Positions 11,895 through 23,282 of a DNA stretch of 64,000 nucleotides are shown piece after piece. Positions within the stretch are counted from its first letter, which is position 1. The number at the start of each line of letters is the position of its first letter. The position numbers were made by a program, and so were the translations under genes. Source of the DNA: Echinometra lucunter (Eukaryota; Echinodermata; Echinoidea; Camarodonta; Echinometridae); the NCBI GenBank assembly GCA_029962745.1, contig CM057151.1:39469136-39533135 (forward strand). Direction: 5' to 3'. The notes under the pieces were generated by a model. It searched no databases and was not told the origin of the DNA. It was given only the letters and a program-made list of their open reading frames with translations.

Positions 11895-12117
11895 CTACCA
11901 TTTTCTCCAATCTTGCACAAGGTCTTTGCTAAACCAAGCTGGCCTCTTTTTCTTGATTTCCACTGGGTGTTTGTTCTCTATATCTCCCTCACTCAGAGTC
12001 TCTCCTTCGTACAGGACAACATTCTCTTTGTCTGGTAGCATGCCCTCTTTGTCCAATTCTCCAAACATTTCCTCCTGAATTTGCTTTGTCTCCTCCCTGA
12101 TTCTCACAAGACAATGC
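11895..12117 (-). CDS. MRPL32: MRPL32 exon 3
   Basis: This exon runs from an acceptor (atctctag) at 12117 to the TAG stop at 11895-11897. It completes Gly117, supplies H118-C119 of the zinc site and the conserved C-terminal VVLYEGET and RPAWFSKDL words, and ends in WRKW. Confidence 0.93.
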
Positions 12118-15100
12118 CTAGAGATTCATGGGATGAAAAAAAAAAAAAAGAAAGAAAAGAAAACATGTTTCACTTACACCTACTGGTTGAAATAACGTTG
12201 ATCTTTGGACCAAATGTTGATGTCAAATTTATGTAGTCTTAAGATCTTATAACTACATGTACATTTACATGTTCTTCAATGTATTTTAATTTTTCAGCAA
12301 GACTGAGTGATAGTTCATCATCATTGTTTTATCATCTTGCTAAATAAAAGTTAGCAATACACATTTATTCCTAGTTTAGCACTACATTATCCACTATATG
12401 TTATGCATGTATTTACATTGATGGTACCTGATATATGCACAATGTCTTCATTATGCCACTGGAGATCAATTTTGAGGGTTTTTGAATTTTTTGGTCTAAA
12501 TTGGATCAGTAAATCTGAATCTGAAATGTTCAGAAAAATAATACATGACCGGTACTCAGTGTTACCTTCACAGATAAAATAAACGTTAAATTCCTTTGAA
12601 AAATGAAACATATTCTTACCACTTAATCCATATGGTGCCAGAAGTGCAATCATACAGCAAATATAAAAAGTCTTGAAACAAATTTTCAGTCATAAATCCA
12701 TTATAACCTTTCATACTGTCAAACACATTGCTTGATCATTTTGCATTTGACAGTAAATGAACCTAGTTTTATTTTAAAGAAGAAAATCAAGAAAAGCAAG
12801 TTTTTCATTCAACAAAACCATACACAATTTCTAAATTTGGATGGTTCAACCTGCCTATTGCACCAATTTAGCAGACAATGGATGAAAAATCATTTTCAAA
12901 AGGATACACAATGAAATACTGAACTATTCCTTACCCACAGAGGTACCCAAATTGTCTGAGGTTTCCGCATGTCTCGCAAGGTATGAGTGACTCATTGTAT
13001 GTCACTCTCTTATCCAATGCTCTCCTTCTACCTCTGTTGCGTTGTATGCTGCGCCTATGTTTGGGGACAGCCCAGAGGAAGCCATCAAAGAGCTCTCGTA
13101 AGGTAGTACCATTTCCAGGTTCTTTTGTCGAATTCTGGGGTTCTATACCTCTCAAGGCAGGAATCGCAAGTACTGGCTCTGGTTTGGGGAAAATGAATGC
13201 AAAATGTTTTTACTTATTGACATACTTACATCTTGATAATGTCAGGGGTGGGGTTGTCTGGGCACTTAAAGTCTGCGCTACTGATGACACCATTTTGCGG
13301 ATAACTCTCAATATTTTTTGTACACACATAATTAAACAATTTCATTTTGCTAAAGATCTGCACATTTTCTTAAGCCAAGCTCAAGGTATATAATGTAGGA
13401 GTGTTTTCTCCACAACATATTTGGGATACTGTAAATACTATTATTTTTACAATATACGCGACTAAATTTTTTCGCACTAAGCGACCCAAGTACATGTTCA
13501 CAGGTTCTTAAATTCACGCTGCACAATTACTCGCAAAGTGCAAAATTTGATTGATATTTCAATGCATATGAAAATGTGCTACGTTTTTCATGAGTTCTAA
13601 AATTTGTGCTTGCCGAAAATAGCACCAAATTAGCGAAAATTAATGTACCACAAATATTTCTGCATTTACAGTACAATGAAAATGAGTCCTTCAAGATAAA
13701 GAATATTAATGTGAAATTCTGTGTACAAAACATATTAAGAGTTGTTCAAAAATTATATCACCAATAGCTACGGTAGTGTAAAAAAACCCAGAAATTTCAT
13801 ATAGGCTTTAATTTTTTTATTCCATGTCCGATATTGTTCATATTTTCTTTGATCTGTTGTATTCTGTCTTAGCTTCGATTTAAAAACTACTTGACAAGAG
13901 TTATTAGTTTCCTTAAATAATAACAAACTCCTTGCCTAAAAACCACACCTAAAAAGTTAATGATACAGTACCTCAGCATGACCTTCAAGTTCAAGTCTGA
14001 GCTCATTTTGTTTGAACTAGACTCTGATTCTTGGAGCTGCTCCTGCGTTTACACGACATTTCGTGAATTATAAGCCCTAAAATTCCCGACATGTAGGCTG
14101 CATACATTCATTAACCTCTTATCTACAAAGTGTTGGATTCCTGACTATTCAATAGGTTTGATCATTGATGTAACTTTTTAGAAAGAGTCATGTAAAATGG
14201 ACCAGACACTTTATTTCTAGGGCCTACCATTCGAGAAAGGTCATAATGCGACAAGATCAGCCAATGCGATGGATCACACTCAAGTCAACCAAGTCCAAGC
14301 ATTAACAGTTACTAGTCTACTAATAATGGTGCAACTGTGACTCAAAGACAAAGTATTAAAAGCCCACCACATACTTCGACTACGACCCCACCTTCAAACA
14401 AATTGCATTTTGCATTAAATATGAAAGTTTAAACAAGTAAAATTATTTGACAGAATAATGATAGCCAGATAGGAATAATAAAATCGAGAATTTTGGTTAA
14501 CTGCAGGCCTTGTGGTCGGAGTAAAGGCCGAATCGGCTTCAAATTCCTAGCCTATCGCAAGACTGCAGTGCTATGACACCACTACGAATTTGGAAGTGAA
14601 TTCGCTTTTATTCCTACAGGCATGACAGGGAGGCTTGCAGTAGCCTGGAATTTCGATTTTCATGTTCATACGACTATTTGGAACAAAAAAGATTTTATGT
14701 TTAAAATTTGAATTTTTGGCAAATGCTATAACAAACTTTTCCAAAATCGGATTGCAGACCGATTGTATAGTATGCAGTGGGCTTAAAGGTAGGAGCTCCA
14801 TTTTGTAAAATCTTTGAAAATCCATACAACTTGGCAGGAGTTTAGGATATGCCCTTCTGATACTGTTTATTTAATCTTACGATCATACAAAAATGAAAAT
14901 CTGGCTACCATCCTTGAATAAGCAAGACGGATCAGCTCACCGGCAAAAGCGAAGCCAGCTAGCTAGCTAGCAGCCACCACACGTACCGCATAATAGCAGC
15001 GCTGTACTGTATGTAACGTGAATCCTTTCGTTGTGCGCTATCTCGAAAAAAAATATCCGCTAAAATTTTCGGTCCGAAATAAATACAGAGTTATCAAAAA

Positions 15101-15956
15101 TGTTAATTTTTCAGTTAATTAGCCATGTACAATCCATTTTTCTTTCACAGAAGTTTTTAATAATCATTCTCTTATATATAATTGAACACATATTCACACA
15201 GCTTAATATTTTAGAGCTGTAAATGGGATCTCCTACCTTCATTGGAATACATGTAGCCTATTATAATTCAAATCACAGTTATAATGCCTAATGTTAATGT
15301 TGATGGTATCTGGGTACGACAGTCAGCAGACAAGCAGAATCATCGTGCTTTAATTTTTTTTAATCAATTATTTAAAACTCTAAAAAAGCAGAGTTGCACA
15401 TCCAAACAATTCACACGCCACCTTCTTCTTCTCTCTGTTGAATTCCTCCGTTTACTGGGCTGCGTTTCACGAAACCGTCATAAGTCTAAGTTATTGGACA
15501 TCCCATTGAAATGCATGTTGTACAATTAACACGCGTTTCAATGGGATGTCCAGGAACTTAGACTTATGACGGTTTCGTGAAACCGCAGCCCTGGAGAACT
15601 GCAACTAAGTTACAACTGGACAAATGCAACCACCATGGCCCATGCACCACCAACGAACCATCCGACGCAACGACTCTCGAGCCCGCACGACGGCCTGCCC
15701 GGCGGAGCTCCTGGCCCCCTGGCACAGCCTGGCCTGGCTGCAGGTTTTTACTTTTTTTAGATCAGCCTACCACAACTTTTCGAAGGTTCTGAATTATTTT
15801 TACAGATAGACTGTGGAAATCCTATTAGCAAGTAATGAATAACCAATTACCTAGCATCAGTCCATTGCTACGCAGAAGTTCAGCTACACCGTTACTACAT
15901 TTATTCAGCAATTTCTGAATAGAAATGCTCACATTTCTCAGCATGCTCGTCGCCAT
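11895..15956 (-). CDS. MRPL32: Mitochondrial ribosomal protein L32 (bL32m), complete gene
   Basis: The product is a large-subunit protein of the mitochondrial ribosome. Coding exons on the minus strand are 15956-15851, 13178-12935 and 12117-11895, joining in phases 1 and 2 to give 190 residues (human about 188). The basic N-terminus (M1-A-T-S-M-L-R) fits a mitochondrial presequence. The L32 core begins near F69-L-W-A-V-P-K, followed by the Arg-rich RNRGRRR. Four zinc-type cysteines are C103, C106, C116 and C119 (CETC ... CGHC), the second pair spanning the exon 2/3 junction. The C-terminus has the family words VVLYEGETLSEGD and RPAWFSKDL. All splice sites are GT-AG. The gene is head-to-head with PSMA2 and shares its 75-bp promoter. 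The poly-A site was not identified. Confidence 0.93.
12935..13178 (-). CDS. MRPL32: MRPL32 exon 2
   Basis: The acceptor is 'ccccaaaccag' before 13178 and the donor is GTAAGG after 12935. It completes Glu36 and encodes residues 37-116: the FLWAVPKHRRS core, the Arg-rich segment and the zinc cysteines C103, C106 and C116. Confidence 0.95.
14360..14784. repeat. TIR-ended interspersed repeat, copy 2
   Basis: This is homologous to 4510-4932 over most of its length. Here both ends are preserved: agcccaccacatact on the left and agtatgcagtgggct on the right, near-complementary. That makes it a small non-autonomous DNA transposon of about 425 bp. It lies within MRPL32 intron 1. Confidence 0.65.
15455..15594. 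mobile_element. Long-hairpin foldback MITE in MRPL32 intron 1
   Basis: Almost the whole element is an inverted repeat with arms of about 60 bp. Left arm landmarks (ggctgcgtttcacgaaac, cgtcataagtctaagtt, ggacatcccattgaaa) all recur complemented in the right arm, separated by a short loop near 15515-15530. The arms differ at only a few bases, suggesting a fairly recent insertion or gene conversion. The CTGGGCTGCGTTTCA end resembles the ends of 5037-5202 and 33250-33394. Confidence 0.8.
15851..15956 (-). CDS. MRPL32: MRPL32 exon 1
   Basis: The ATG is at 15956-15954 and the donor (CTAG then GTAATT) follows 15851. It encodes 35 residues plus one base: a Met-Ala-Thr-Ser start with Arg/Lys and few acidic residues, as expected for a mitochondrial targeting sequence. 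I chose this start because the phase-1 end joins exon 2 in frame and no stop intervenes. Confidence 0.85.
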
Positions 15957-16031
15957 ATTTACATTGCGCCCTCTGCGTTTGTTTCGAAATATCTTTGAAT
16001 TGCTGAACGTGAGTCAGAAATACCTTCCAAA
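15957..16031. promoter_or_regulatory. Bidirectional promoter, MRPL32 / PSMA2
   Basis: Only 75 bp separate the divergent start codons, so both 5' leaders and the core promoter must lie here or overlap the first exons. No TATA box is seen. A TGAGTCA heptamer (AP-1/CNC-bZIP type core) lies at 16010-16016, 15 bp before the PSMA2 ATG. Proteasome genes in animals are known targets of CNC-bZIP factors (Nrf1, CncC, SKN-1); whether this site acts that way is inference. Confidence 0.7.
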
Positions 16032-16069
16032 ATGACAGAACAGTACAGTTTTTCGCTCACTACATTTAG
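16032..16069 (+). CDS. PSMA2: PSMA2 exon 1
   Basis: This tiny first exon encodes residues 1-12 and two bases of Ser13. The donor is AG then GTAATT. It was found by extending the family N-terminus (YSFSLTTF) upstream of exon 2; the split AG|T serine codon restores the conserved SPSG. Confidence 0.92.
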
Positions 16070-19000
16070 GTAATTATGCCCATTTTTATGATGATGGTTC
16101 GATCTATAATTATTGTGATTTTGACACTGATTTGTGAGATGAGAATATGTTTTTACGTTGATGGCATGGCAGAGTGCAAGTCACCCTTATCAATTCAGTC
16201 CCACACCCTGAGAGTTATGTTGGATATTTTTTGTTCATATCTCATTTTCATGCAAAATATGCATAGCAGCTCGGAAGCTGAATTGTATAATATTTTTTTT
16301 ACAAAATATACACATGATGAAAATACACAAAATTAAATCTCATTAAACAATAGATAATTACAATTGTAATTTTGTTGACTAGACTCTAAAGAACCTTGCA
16401 TAAATACCCCACGGGCTCTGCGGCGCGGACCCCCCCCCCCCCCCCCCCACACACATTGACAGTGCCGAAAAACCATCAGTTTGGTTCACTTATTTTTCTC
16501 AAATTAACTTAGTCCAAAAGTTGGAAAATTGTGCTTATATTATAAGTTATAAGTACTCACCAACTCTCTGGCCAACCAGCAAACCCTCTGTGAAATCCTC
16601 TTCTGAAAATGATTTGCAAGAAAAAAGATACAATTATCTTGTCCTATGAAAATGATCCCTCGTTGCAGTGTCCATTCCACAGATTTGAAAATTACATGAA
16701 TATTCACGATATCGCTGAATATGCATATCTCAAAGAACAGAGCGCGCTGTGCGGCTCTATTCATATCGCGATATAATCCGTTGTCTTCATGCATATTCAA
16801 TAATTTTGAATGAACCAAGCTCTAAAATATGAATATTCATGTTGCTCTGAGCTGCGCATGCACACATTGTGCATGGCATGTTGCTCAACAGCCAATCAAA
16901 ATCCAGTATTCCATAAAGAGTTACTATAATAACAAAGTTACTATTATAGTAAGTTTTATGCAACGGGGCCCCTGAACAAGCCTTTACAGTGTTTGGCCTT
17001 GATGACCAATGACCATGACATTTTTTTAACCTTGCTTTTACATCATTCATATCTTAGTCCTTCAGGTAAACTGGTTCAGATTGAATACGCTCTGAATGCT
17101 GTAGCTGCTGGAGCTCCATCAGTCGGTATCAAAGCCTCAAATGGTGTTGTCATAGCAACAGAGAAGAAGCACAAGTCTGTCCTGTATGAGGAACAGAGCG
17201 TCCACAAAGTGGAAGTCATCACTAAGAACCTTGGTATGGTGTACAGCGGTATGGGCCCAGACTATAGGTAGGTTCCTGGGACATGATAGGGATTTTTTTT
17301 TTTTTTTTTTACTGCTATAGAGATATGACTAATCACAATTTTGAAAGGCACCAAGATTTTAACATGGATTCAGGGTGCTACATAACTTTTTTTCTACCAC
17401 TTGCCCAGTCAGGTAAGCAGATTTTCAAATTATTGTAAAACACTTGCCCGAACATGAATTTTACTTGCCCCCCAAAAGTCCAAAAATATAATAAAATGAT
17501 ATAGAAAATCACTTGTAAGTCATTTTAATAAAACAATTATATGAATGTTGCTACTTCTACATGTATTTTAAATGTTTTTCATGAATATTTACATCGGATA
17601 TGATATGTGCATAAATGGAAATGTGCTGGTTTGAAAATTTTTAAAATACCGATTTACGAACATTTTTTCTGCAGGCTGTCATGCCAATACAACATTTTTT
17701 TGCCTCATTGTCATTATATCAGAGAGTAGTAAGCCTGCTCATGAATATGCCTGTTATTATAGCTTTAAAAGGCTCTTATCCTTTCTCAGGCTTCTTGAAC
17801 AACTGAGCAACAACTGTGACCTGTTAGCGTGAGAACACTGTTTTGCACTAGTCAGTTGTGTACAGTCTGCTGTTATCGCTCCATTGGGATGGGTTGATGC
17901 ATGATCATAGTACCTGTCCAAGGAGAGACAAGGCATCGTAATGCACATGCCACGGAAGTGGGCACACGGCACTAAAACCAAAACAAACGGCACGTGGCTA
18001 GCTAGCTGGGACCTCGCTTAGCTCAGCTCAGTAGCAATTCGGGGCAGTAAAAAACTAATAAAAACCTTAAAAAAAAATGATAATAAATAAAAAAATTCGT
18101 TGCAGTGTATGTGTAAGGCATTGACTGTACGTGTGTGTTCAGTAGCTTCTTGGTTAACTGTATGTATACTGTACATACATGCACATCAGTTTGCAAGTTT
18201 AAACATATTGGAGTAAAATACTTGGTTCGATCGAGTGTTTGTGTTGCATTGCAATCACTAAACAGTCATTATCTTGGGTCTTCTGTATGGTTCATTTTGT
18301 GGGTTTGCGAGGGGAAAAATGTGAAAAAAAAAGGTGGCTTCCAAAATTTTTGCTTGCCTAATTCGGGCTGCAAATATTGCAAGAAACAACATTACATAGA
18401 CTGGATGAGCAATTCACATACATGTACTTCCAAGATAATGTTAGAAATTGAAATATTAAATAACACAAGCAATCAAACTGCTTCTACATTTAACCCTCCT
18501 TTCTTGGTCTGTTTAGAAAGAAAAAAACTTATAATACCCGGATATTCAGTGTTAGTAATTAGTTTTTGATATGATTATACAGTTATTTGATGCATTGTTG
18601 AAAGATATTCCTTCTCTCAAAAGAATAGAAATAATGTCAAGGTATTTCTTTTGTTCATGCCACAGACTTATGGTCAGGCAAGCCAGGAAACTAGCACAGA
18701 ATTACTTCTTGCAGTATCAAGAGCAGATCCCCACATCTCAGCTGGTCCAGAGAGTAGCCTCCGTCATGCAGGAATACACACAGAAAGGGTAAGAAAAATC
18801 CATGTGGAGATTGGGCATGTCGTGTCTGTTTTGGCTTGAACCTTTTGACAGGTCACAGTGTAAAGGCAGTTGGCAGGTTGGCAGATGAATGCAAGATCAT
18901 AAGTTTATGCTTTTGCCTCATTACACATGTGACACACTTATTGCCTTCACCTGTAAATGAACTAATGTATTTCCTCAAAAAAACATGTGTAATGGACACA

Positions 19001-20283
19001 CACACTATTCATTAGATTTGCTCTTACTGTTCATATCTCTAATATTATTTTGAAGGATTTTCAAGTCATACATGTAGGTCAAGTCGTAAAATTTATCATA
19101 TTTATCCTTGCAGGGTGTAAATGCTTGCTGGCTTACCCGTGGGCTCTATGACTCCTGTTCTGGCGATCATAACTGTTAGCCCAACACTAAATATTTACTC
19201 TAACCCTAGATAGAACTTGAAAGCATATTGCAACCCTCACCCCCTATATCTTTGACAAAATTAGGCATGGAGAAGATGTAGCCACAGCAAATACCAGATC
19301 ACCTTGCTATTATCATTACCATTATTGCCATGCTCTCTTCACTCCCTCTCCTGCTTTGATACACAGTGGTGTTCGTCCCTTTGGTGTCTCTCTCCTGGTG
19401 GCTGGTTGGGACACAGACGAGGCGAGACCGTACCTGTTCCAGTGTGATCCCTCAGGGGCGTACTTCCCCTGGAAGGCTACAGCCATGGGCAAGAATCACG
19501 TCAGTGGAAAGACATTCCTGGAGAAGCGCTACAATGAGGATATGGAGCTGGAAGATGCAGTCCACACGGCCATTCTCACACTAAAGGTAATCGATCAATC
19601 AATTGATTCATTTATTTATTAGTTGACAGCGTGATTGATGGCTAGATGGATAAAGGGATTGATTAAGTGGGTCATTAAATGGTTGATTGATTGATTAATT
19701 CGTTGACTGTCAACCTTTTGCCATCCAGTGTCATTAATGATTGATGACTGTGAGTTAAGAGAGGTTCTGCTGCAGTGCATAATGTCAGTTATGTCACTAT
19801 TGTTGTGTGTCTGAATCAGTTCTGAAGAACACAGATTTTATGGTCTTGATTTTTCAGATTTTAAATCTGATTGAATATTCAAAGCAATTTTCTAAAAGTG
19901 GTATTCAAGGAAATGTGGTAAGACTTGCTCCAAGGTGAATTTAGCATTCTTAAACTTTACAGTTTAAATCTCCTATGAATTTCAACTTTTTAACAATTTA
20001 GAAATTATGTTACATTTTTACACCCAGTGGATTGTACATGTACATATGTGTATTAAGAAACTTTGCTAACAGACCATCCCTTTATCTTTAAACCAGTCTT
20101 ATCCAAAACACAATCTCTTCAGCAGCGCTCAAAATTACCTACCATTTCCTATTTCTTCCTCAATAGGAAAGCTTTGAGGGTCAGATGAACGAGGACAACA
20201 TCGAGATCGGAATATGCAATGAGGCAGGATTCAGAAGGCTTGCTCCAGCAGAAGTGAAGGACTACCTCGCATCAATAGCATAA
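16032..20283 (+). CDS. PSMA2: Proteasome subunit alpha type-2, complete gene
   Basis: The product is the alpha-2 subunit of the outer ring of the 20S proteasome; alpha subunits are structural and gate the core. Coding exons are 16032-16069, 17058-17267, 18666-18788, 19367-19586 and 20167-20283, all with GT-AG introns, giving 235 residues (human 234). The N-terminal gate segment is [12 protein letters not shown], leading into the alpha-type signature [12 protein letters not shown] (13-24). Further family-diagnostic stretches are [56 protein letters not shown] and [15 protein letters not shown]. Relative to human there is one residue fewer at the N-terminus and two more near the [10 protein letters not shown] loop. 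Expression is probably driven by the short promoter shared with MRPL32. Confidence 0.96.
16880..16974 (-). repeat. Fragment of the 20980-21141 foldback MITE
   Basis: This segment matches the reverse complement of the right part of the element near 21000-21140 (words ccaatcaaaatccagtattc and ttactat-atagtaa, and an end at tttatgcaacgg). It lies in PSMA2 intron 1, about 85 bp before exon 2. Confidence 0.65.
17058..17267 (+). CDS. PSMA2: PSMA2 exon 2
   Basis: The acceptor is atcttag and the donor is AG then GTAGGT. It encodes the end of Ser13 through residue 82: the alpha-subunit signature, the strands around [14 protein letters not shown], and YSGMGPDYR, with Arg83 split across the next intron. 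Confidence 0.96.
17268..18665 (+). other. PSMA2: PSMA2 intron 2
   Basis: This 1.4-kb intron is AT-rich, with a poly-T run near 17293. I see no other gene. A 144-codon open frame at 18135-18569 has no recognisable family and low-complexity composition, so I treat it as chance. Confidence 0.7.
18666..18788 (+). CDS. PSMA2: PSMA2 exon 3
   Basis: The acceptor is catgccacag and the donor is GG then GTAAGA. It encodes residues 84-123 ([13 protein letters not shown] ... [11 protein letters not shown]), the long alpha helices that pack between the rings. Gly124 is split. Confidence 0.95.
19367..19586 (+). CDS. PSMA2: PSMA2 exon 4
   Basis: The acceptor is atacacag and the donor is AAAG then GTAATC. 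It encodes residues 125-197 from [14 protein letters not shown] through [14 protein letters not shown]. It carries the DTDEA loop, two residues longer than human. Confidence 0.95.
20167..20283 (+). CDS. PSMA2: PSMA2 exon 5 (terminal)
   Basis: The acceptor is cctcaatag and the exon starts in phase 0 with Glu-Ser-Phe-Glu-Gly. It encodes residues 198-235, ending in VKDYLASIA with TAA at 20281-20283. The family C-terminus is intact. Confidence 0.96.
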   Translation, partial: ESFEGQMNEDNIEIGICNEAGFRRLAPAEVKDYLASIA

Positions 20284-20979
20284 CCCTCTGTCAATGTAAT
20301 CATATCTTGTTACCTGTTGTATAGCTTATTCTATCTTACTACCTGTTTAAAAGCTGATGCTACAGGGACTCATTGTGTCGGTTATTCTGTGAAATCGGCC
20401 CAGTACATTAGGTCTTTTATCCATTTTTTTCCACTCAAAAAGAGAAATCTCTCATTGTGTCCAGTGACTTTCTTTCTCTCGTGTGGCAACCATTTTCACT
20501 TGTCATATTAAGAGAATTTGTTTATTTCATCTCAATTTTTGGTGGATTCAATGTATGGATAAAAGACTTCTGTCCTGCGTGATACATTTCACAGAATTGA
20601 CCAGTCTCTTTGTTGGTGGTCAGCTCTCTATCATCACTTATCAACTGACTCTGATGGATCCCAGTCGAAAAGTGGGTCTTGTCTCTTTGATAGCGATAAA
20701 CAATAATCACTGTACCAGACATGAATTAGCATGTTTATGTAGTGCACATCTGTGAACACCAAATTTACAGATAGTTACTTGGTACTTAATCACAAAATAC
20801 TTCCTTCTTGAGATATACTGTTCCAATCTGCAAAATGATGAAGGAAATGTTTATGCCTATTTCCTCTCAAATTATTTCTGTCAATTGATTTGCGAATGAG
20901 ATTGTCAACCAATGAGCAGGTAGCAAGATTTGGTAGTTTGTATATTGTATTTGCATTAAATGTAAAAAGTAAAAGCTCT

Positions 20980-21141
20980 GGGTGTTGTTGCATAAAACTT
21001 GCAATTATAGTAACTTTACCATCATTGGTAACTTTTATGGAATACTGGATTTTGATTGGCTGTCGAGCAACTTTACCATGGTAGTTACCGTTGATGGCAA
21101 AGTTACTATAATAGCAAGTCTTTATGCAACGGCACCCTGGT
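20980..21141. mobile_element. Foldback MITE in the PSMA2 3' region
   Basis: The left arm (ggtgttgttgcataaaactt ... atagtaacttt) and right arm (aaagttactata ... tttatgcaacggcacc) are complementary over about 37 bp with few mismatches. The loop holds a second inverted pair (accatcattggt / accatggtagtt region). A relative lies in PSMA2 intron 1 at 16880-16974. It may be transcribed as part of the PSMA2 3'UTR. Confidence 0.75.
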
Positions 21142-22913
21142 CTGGAGAAATGTCAGAATTTTTTTGTATCGTAGGAAAATGGCCCGATCATTAAGTTCTA
21201 TGTTTTATTTCAAATGTAGAGGGAAAGTCAGAGTACACTTTGTGTAAGACATGCCTCTTTTGAAGGAATCTTCCAAAGAATTTGGAAACCATTTTTTTTT
21301 TTTTTTTTACACTATGAAGATTAAATGATAGCCTTGCTAGGAGTTATCTAAACACACTCTTTTGATATGATTTAGGGGAAAGCTGTTGATATAAATATAA
21401 CTCACTTCTAAGAGTGAGTTCATAATTGCAATGGGGAAATAAAAGCTGTACCGGTAATCATTATTGAATGCTTGATATAATGCCCAATTTAGTCCAAAAT
21501 TACGTGGGGGTGATTGTTCCCTGCCCCTAGTATGGAATGAGTATGAATAACTTTGAAGGCATACCGATAGTTGGTTTTTTGTGTTATTGCAAATTGTGAA
21601 TGAGCTATTGCATAAATACAATATTAACATTGCTACATGCATAGCAGGGTTTATTTGTTCCAAACACCAACTGAGAAAAATCATGGATAAGTGACCATTA
21701 CATGCACCGGTGTTGCATGCCGTGGTCCATAGGTGGAAACATTCATATCAAAGGAGGTGCAGAAACTATTCATGAAGCTCTCCATCACTAAATGCACAAA
21801 ATGGATCCTCTCCAGGTTAAAAAGATCTGCTGGTCTTTTCCTTCGTATTTGGGCTATGAATGGCTTTGTTGCACGGTGCTCAACTTGTACCTTCTCTGAG
21901 GTAGATTCTGCTTTACTTTTAAAAATAATGCAATCCCTTTGTTGTGACAAACTTTGGATACCCAAATGCAGCAGGTAAGTGGTGGAGATTCATATCATTT
22001 CATTATCTAATACTATGGAATGGAGTGGATTTTAATTTATGTGTTTGCTCTTCATGTTATGAAAATGTTTCAGTCCCTTGGTATAACATTCAAACATTCT
22101 TCTGTATTCTTCGGTTGTTCTCTGTCTTATGTAATTATCTTGTGCTCCTGGAAGGTGGAAAATGTAAAAAGTGTCACTAATGGCAAGAAAAATAACAGTG
22201 ATTTTCTTTCAAATGTTAATTGTGTATTGGAGTCAGAATGTTTTGCTCGAATGTTATGCTGCTTTCTGCAGGTTTTGATCTATGACAGTTCATCTGTGTA
22301 TTGATGGAATGTTGGGTACATGAATGGATTGATGAATGATGCAGTGTTTTTGTATATGTAAATAATCACTGTCTGTGCGTAGGTGCTGTTTTAAGTGGTG
22401 AACATGTGACATGCAAACAAACAAGAACTGTTGCAAGATCTTTTTTATCTAGTTCACAAAAGAGGGAAGCGAGATATTGTTTTTGTTTTTGTTTGTTGGC
22501 AACTTGACACTCTGAATTAAGTGGCAAATATCTGTTTTACGTAGGTTTAGGATGAAGCCATGAATTTCTTGAATGGTTCTGCCCATAAACGGTAGATATG
22601 GGGAGGAGCGATGCTCTGAAATAAGCGCTTTGGAATACTTTGTCTATTTCTTACACTGACTATTTTGTCCTAAATCTCGGGTTATTATAAGGGTATAGGT
22701 AAGGTTTTGGGCTAAAGACTAGGTATGGTGATTGGCCCCAGAGTTAAAGTTAAAAGAGTTAGGGTATATCAACTGATAAGAAAAAAAAAGAAATAAAAAG
22801 GAAAGAAGCTGAGGCAGAAAGAGAGAGAGAGAGAGGAGGAGGAGGGAGAGAGAGAGAGAATCTGAGCAAATACGCTCCATTTAAAAGTTGGCGCTTTAAC
22901 TACTGTGACAAAT

Positions 22914-23282
22914 CCCCGGTGTTGTCACTCTATATTCAAAGGTGTAACCATGATCGTTCGGCAACCCAGAATTTGACCCCTATTCGCGGTGTTTCAAGCA
23001 CATTTTTCAGCCATTTTTACCCCTATTGGGCACAAAACGGGTACAAATTGGCCTTTAAAAAACACCCCTATTTTTCGCATTCCAAGTACACTTTTTGCAA
23101 ACAAGGACCAGAAAAAAAAACCCTTTTTCAATTTCGAGTACAAGCTCATGAAAACAACCTTTTTTTTCCTCGAAATCGCGAACATGAAATGTTCGCGAAC
23201 ATGCTCAAAAGAAGACCCCTTTTTACGCGAGATCATGCCGTCATGCGTACATGAAGTCAATGCAGAGTGACAACACCGGGGG
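22914..23282. mobile_element. TIR element with CCCCGGTGTTGTCACTCT ends
   Basis: The two ends are perfect 18-bp inverted repeats (22914-22931 and 23264-23281). Flanks read caaat at 22909-22913 and caaat at 23283-23287, consistent with a 5-bp target duplication if the right end keeps one extra G. The inside alternates C-rich and T/A-rich words and has no transposase. Confidence 0.7.

Larger units (their letters stand above)
13179..15850 (-). other. MRPL32: MRPL32 intron 1
   Basis: This 2.7-kb intron contains the interspersed repeat 14360-14784, the long foldback element 15455-15594 and, next to it, a GC-rich open stretch on the plus strand (15595-15743). The rest is AT-rich and unremarkable. 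Confidence 0.8.

Noticed and set aside
18135..18569. 144-codon plus frame in PSMA2 intron 2
   Set aside because: No motif, low-complexity residues, no splice context, and it lies inside a well-defined intron.
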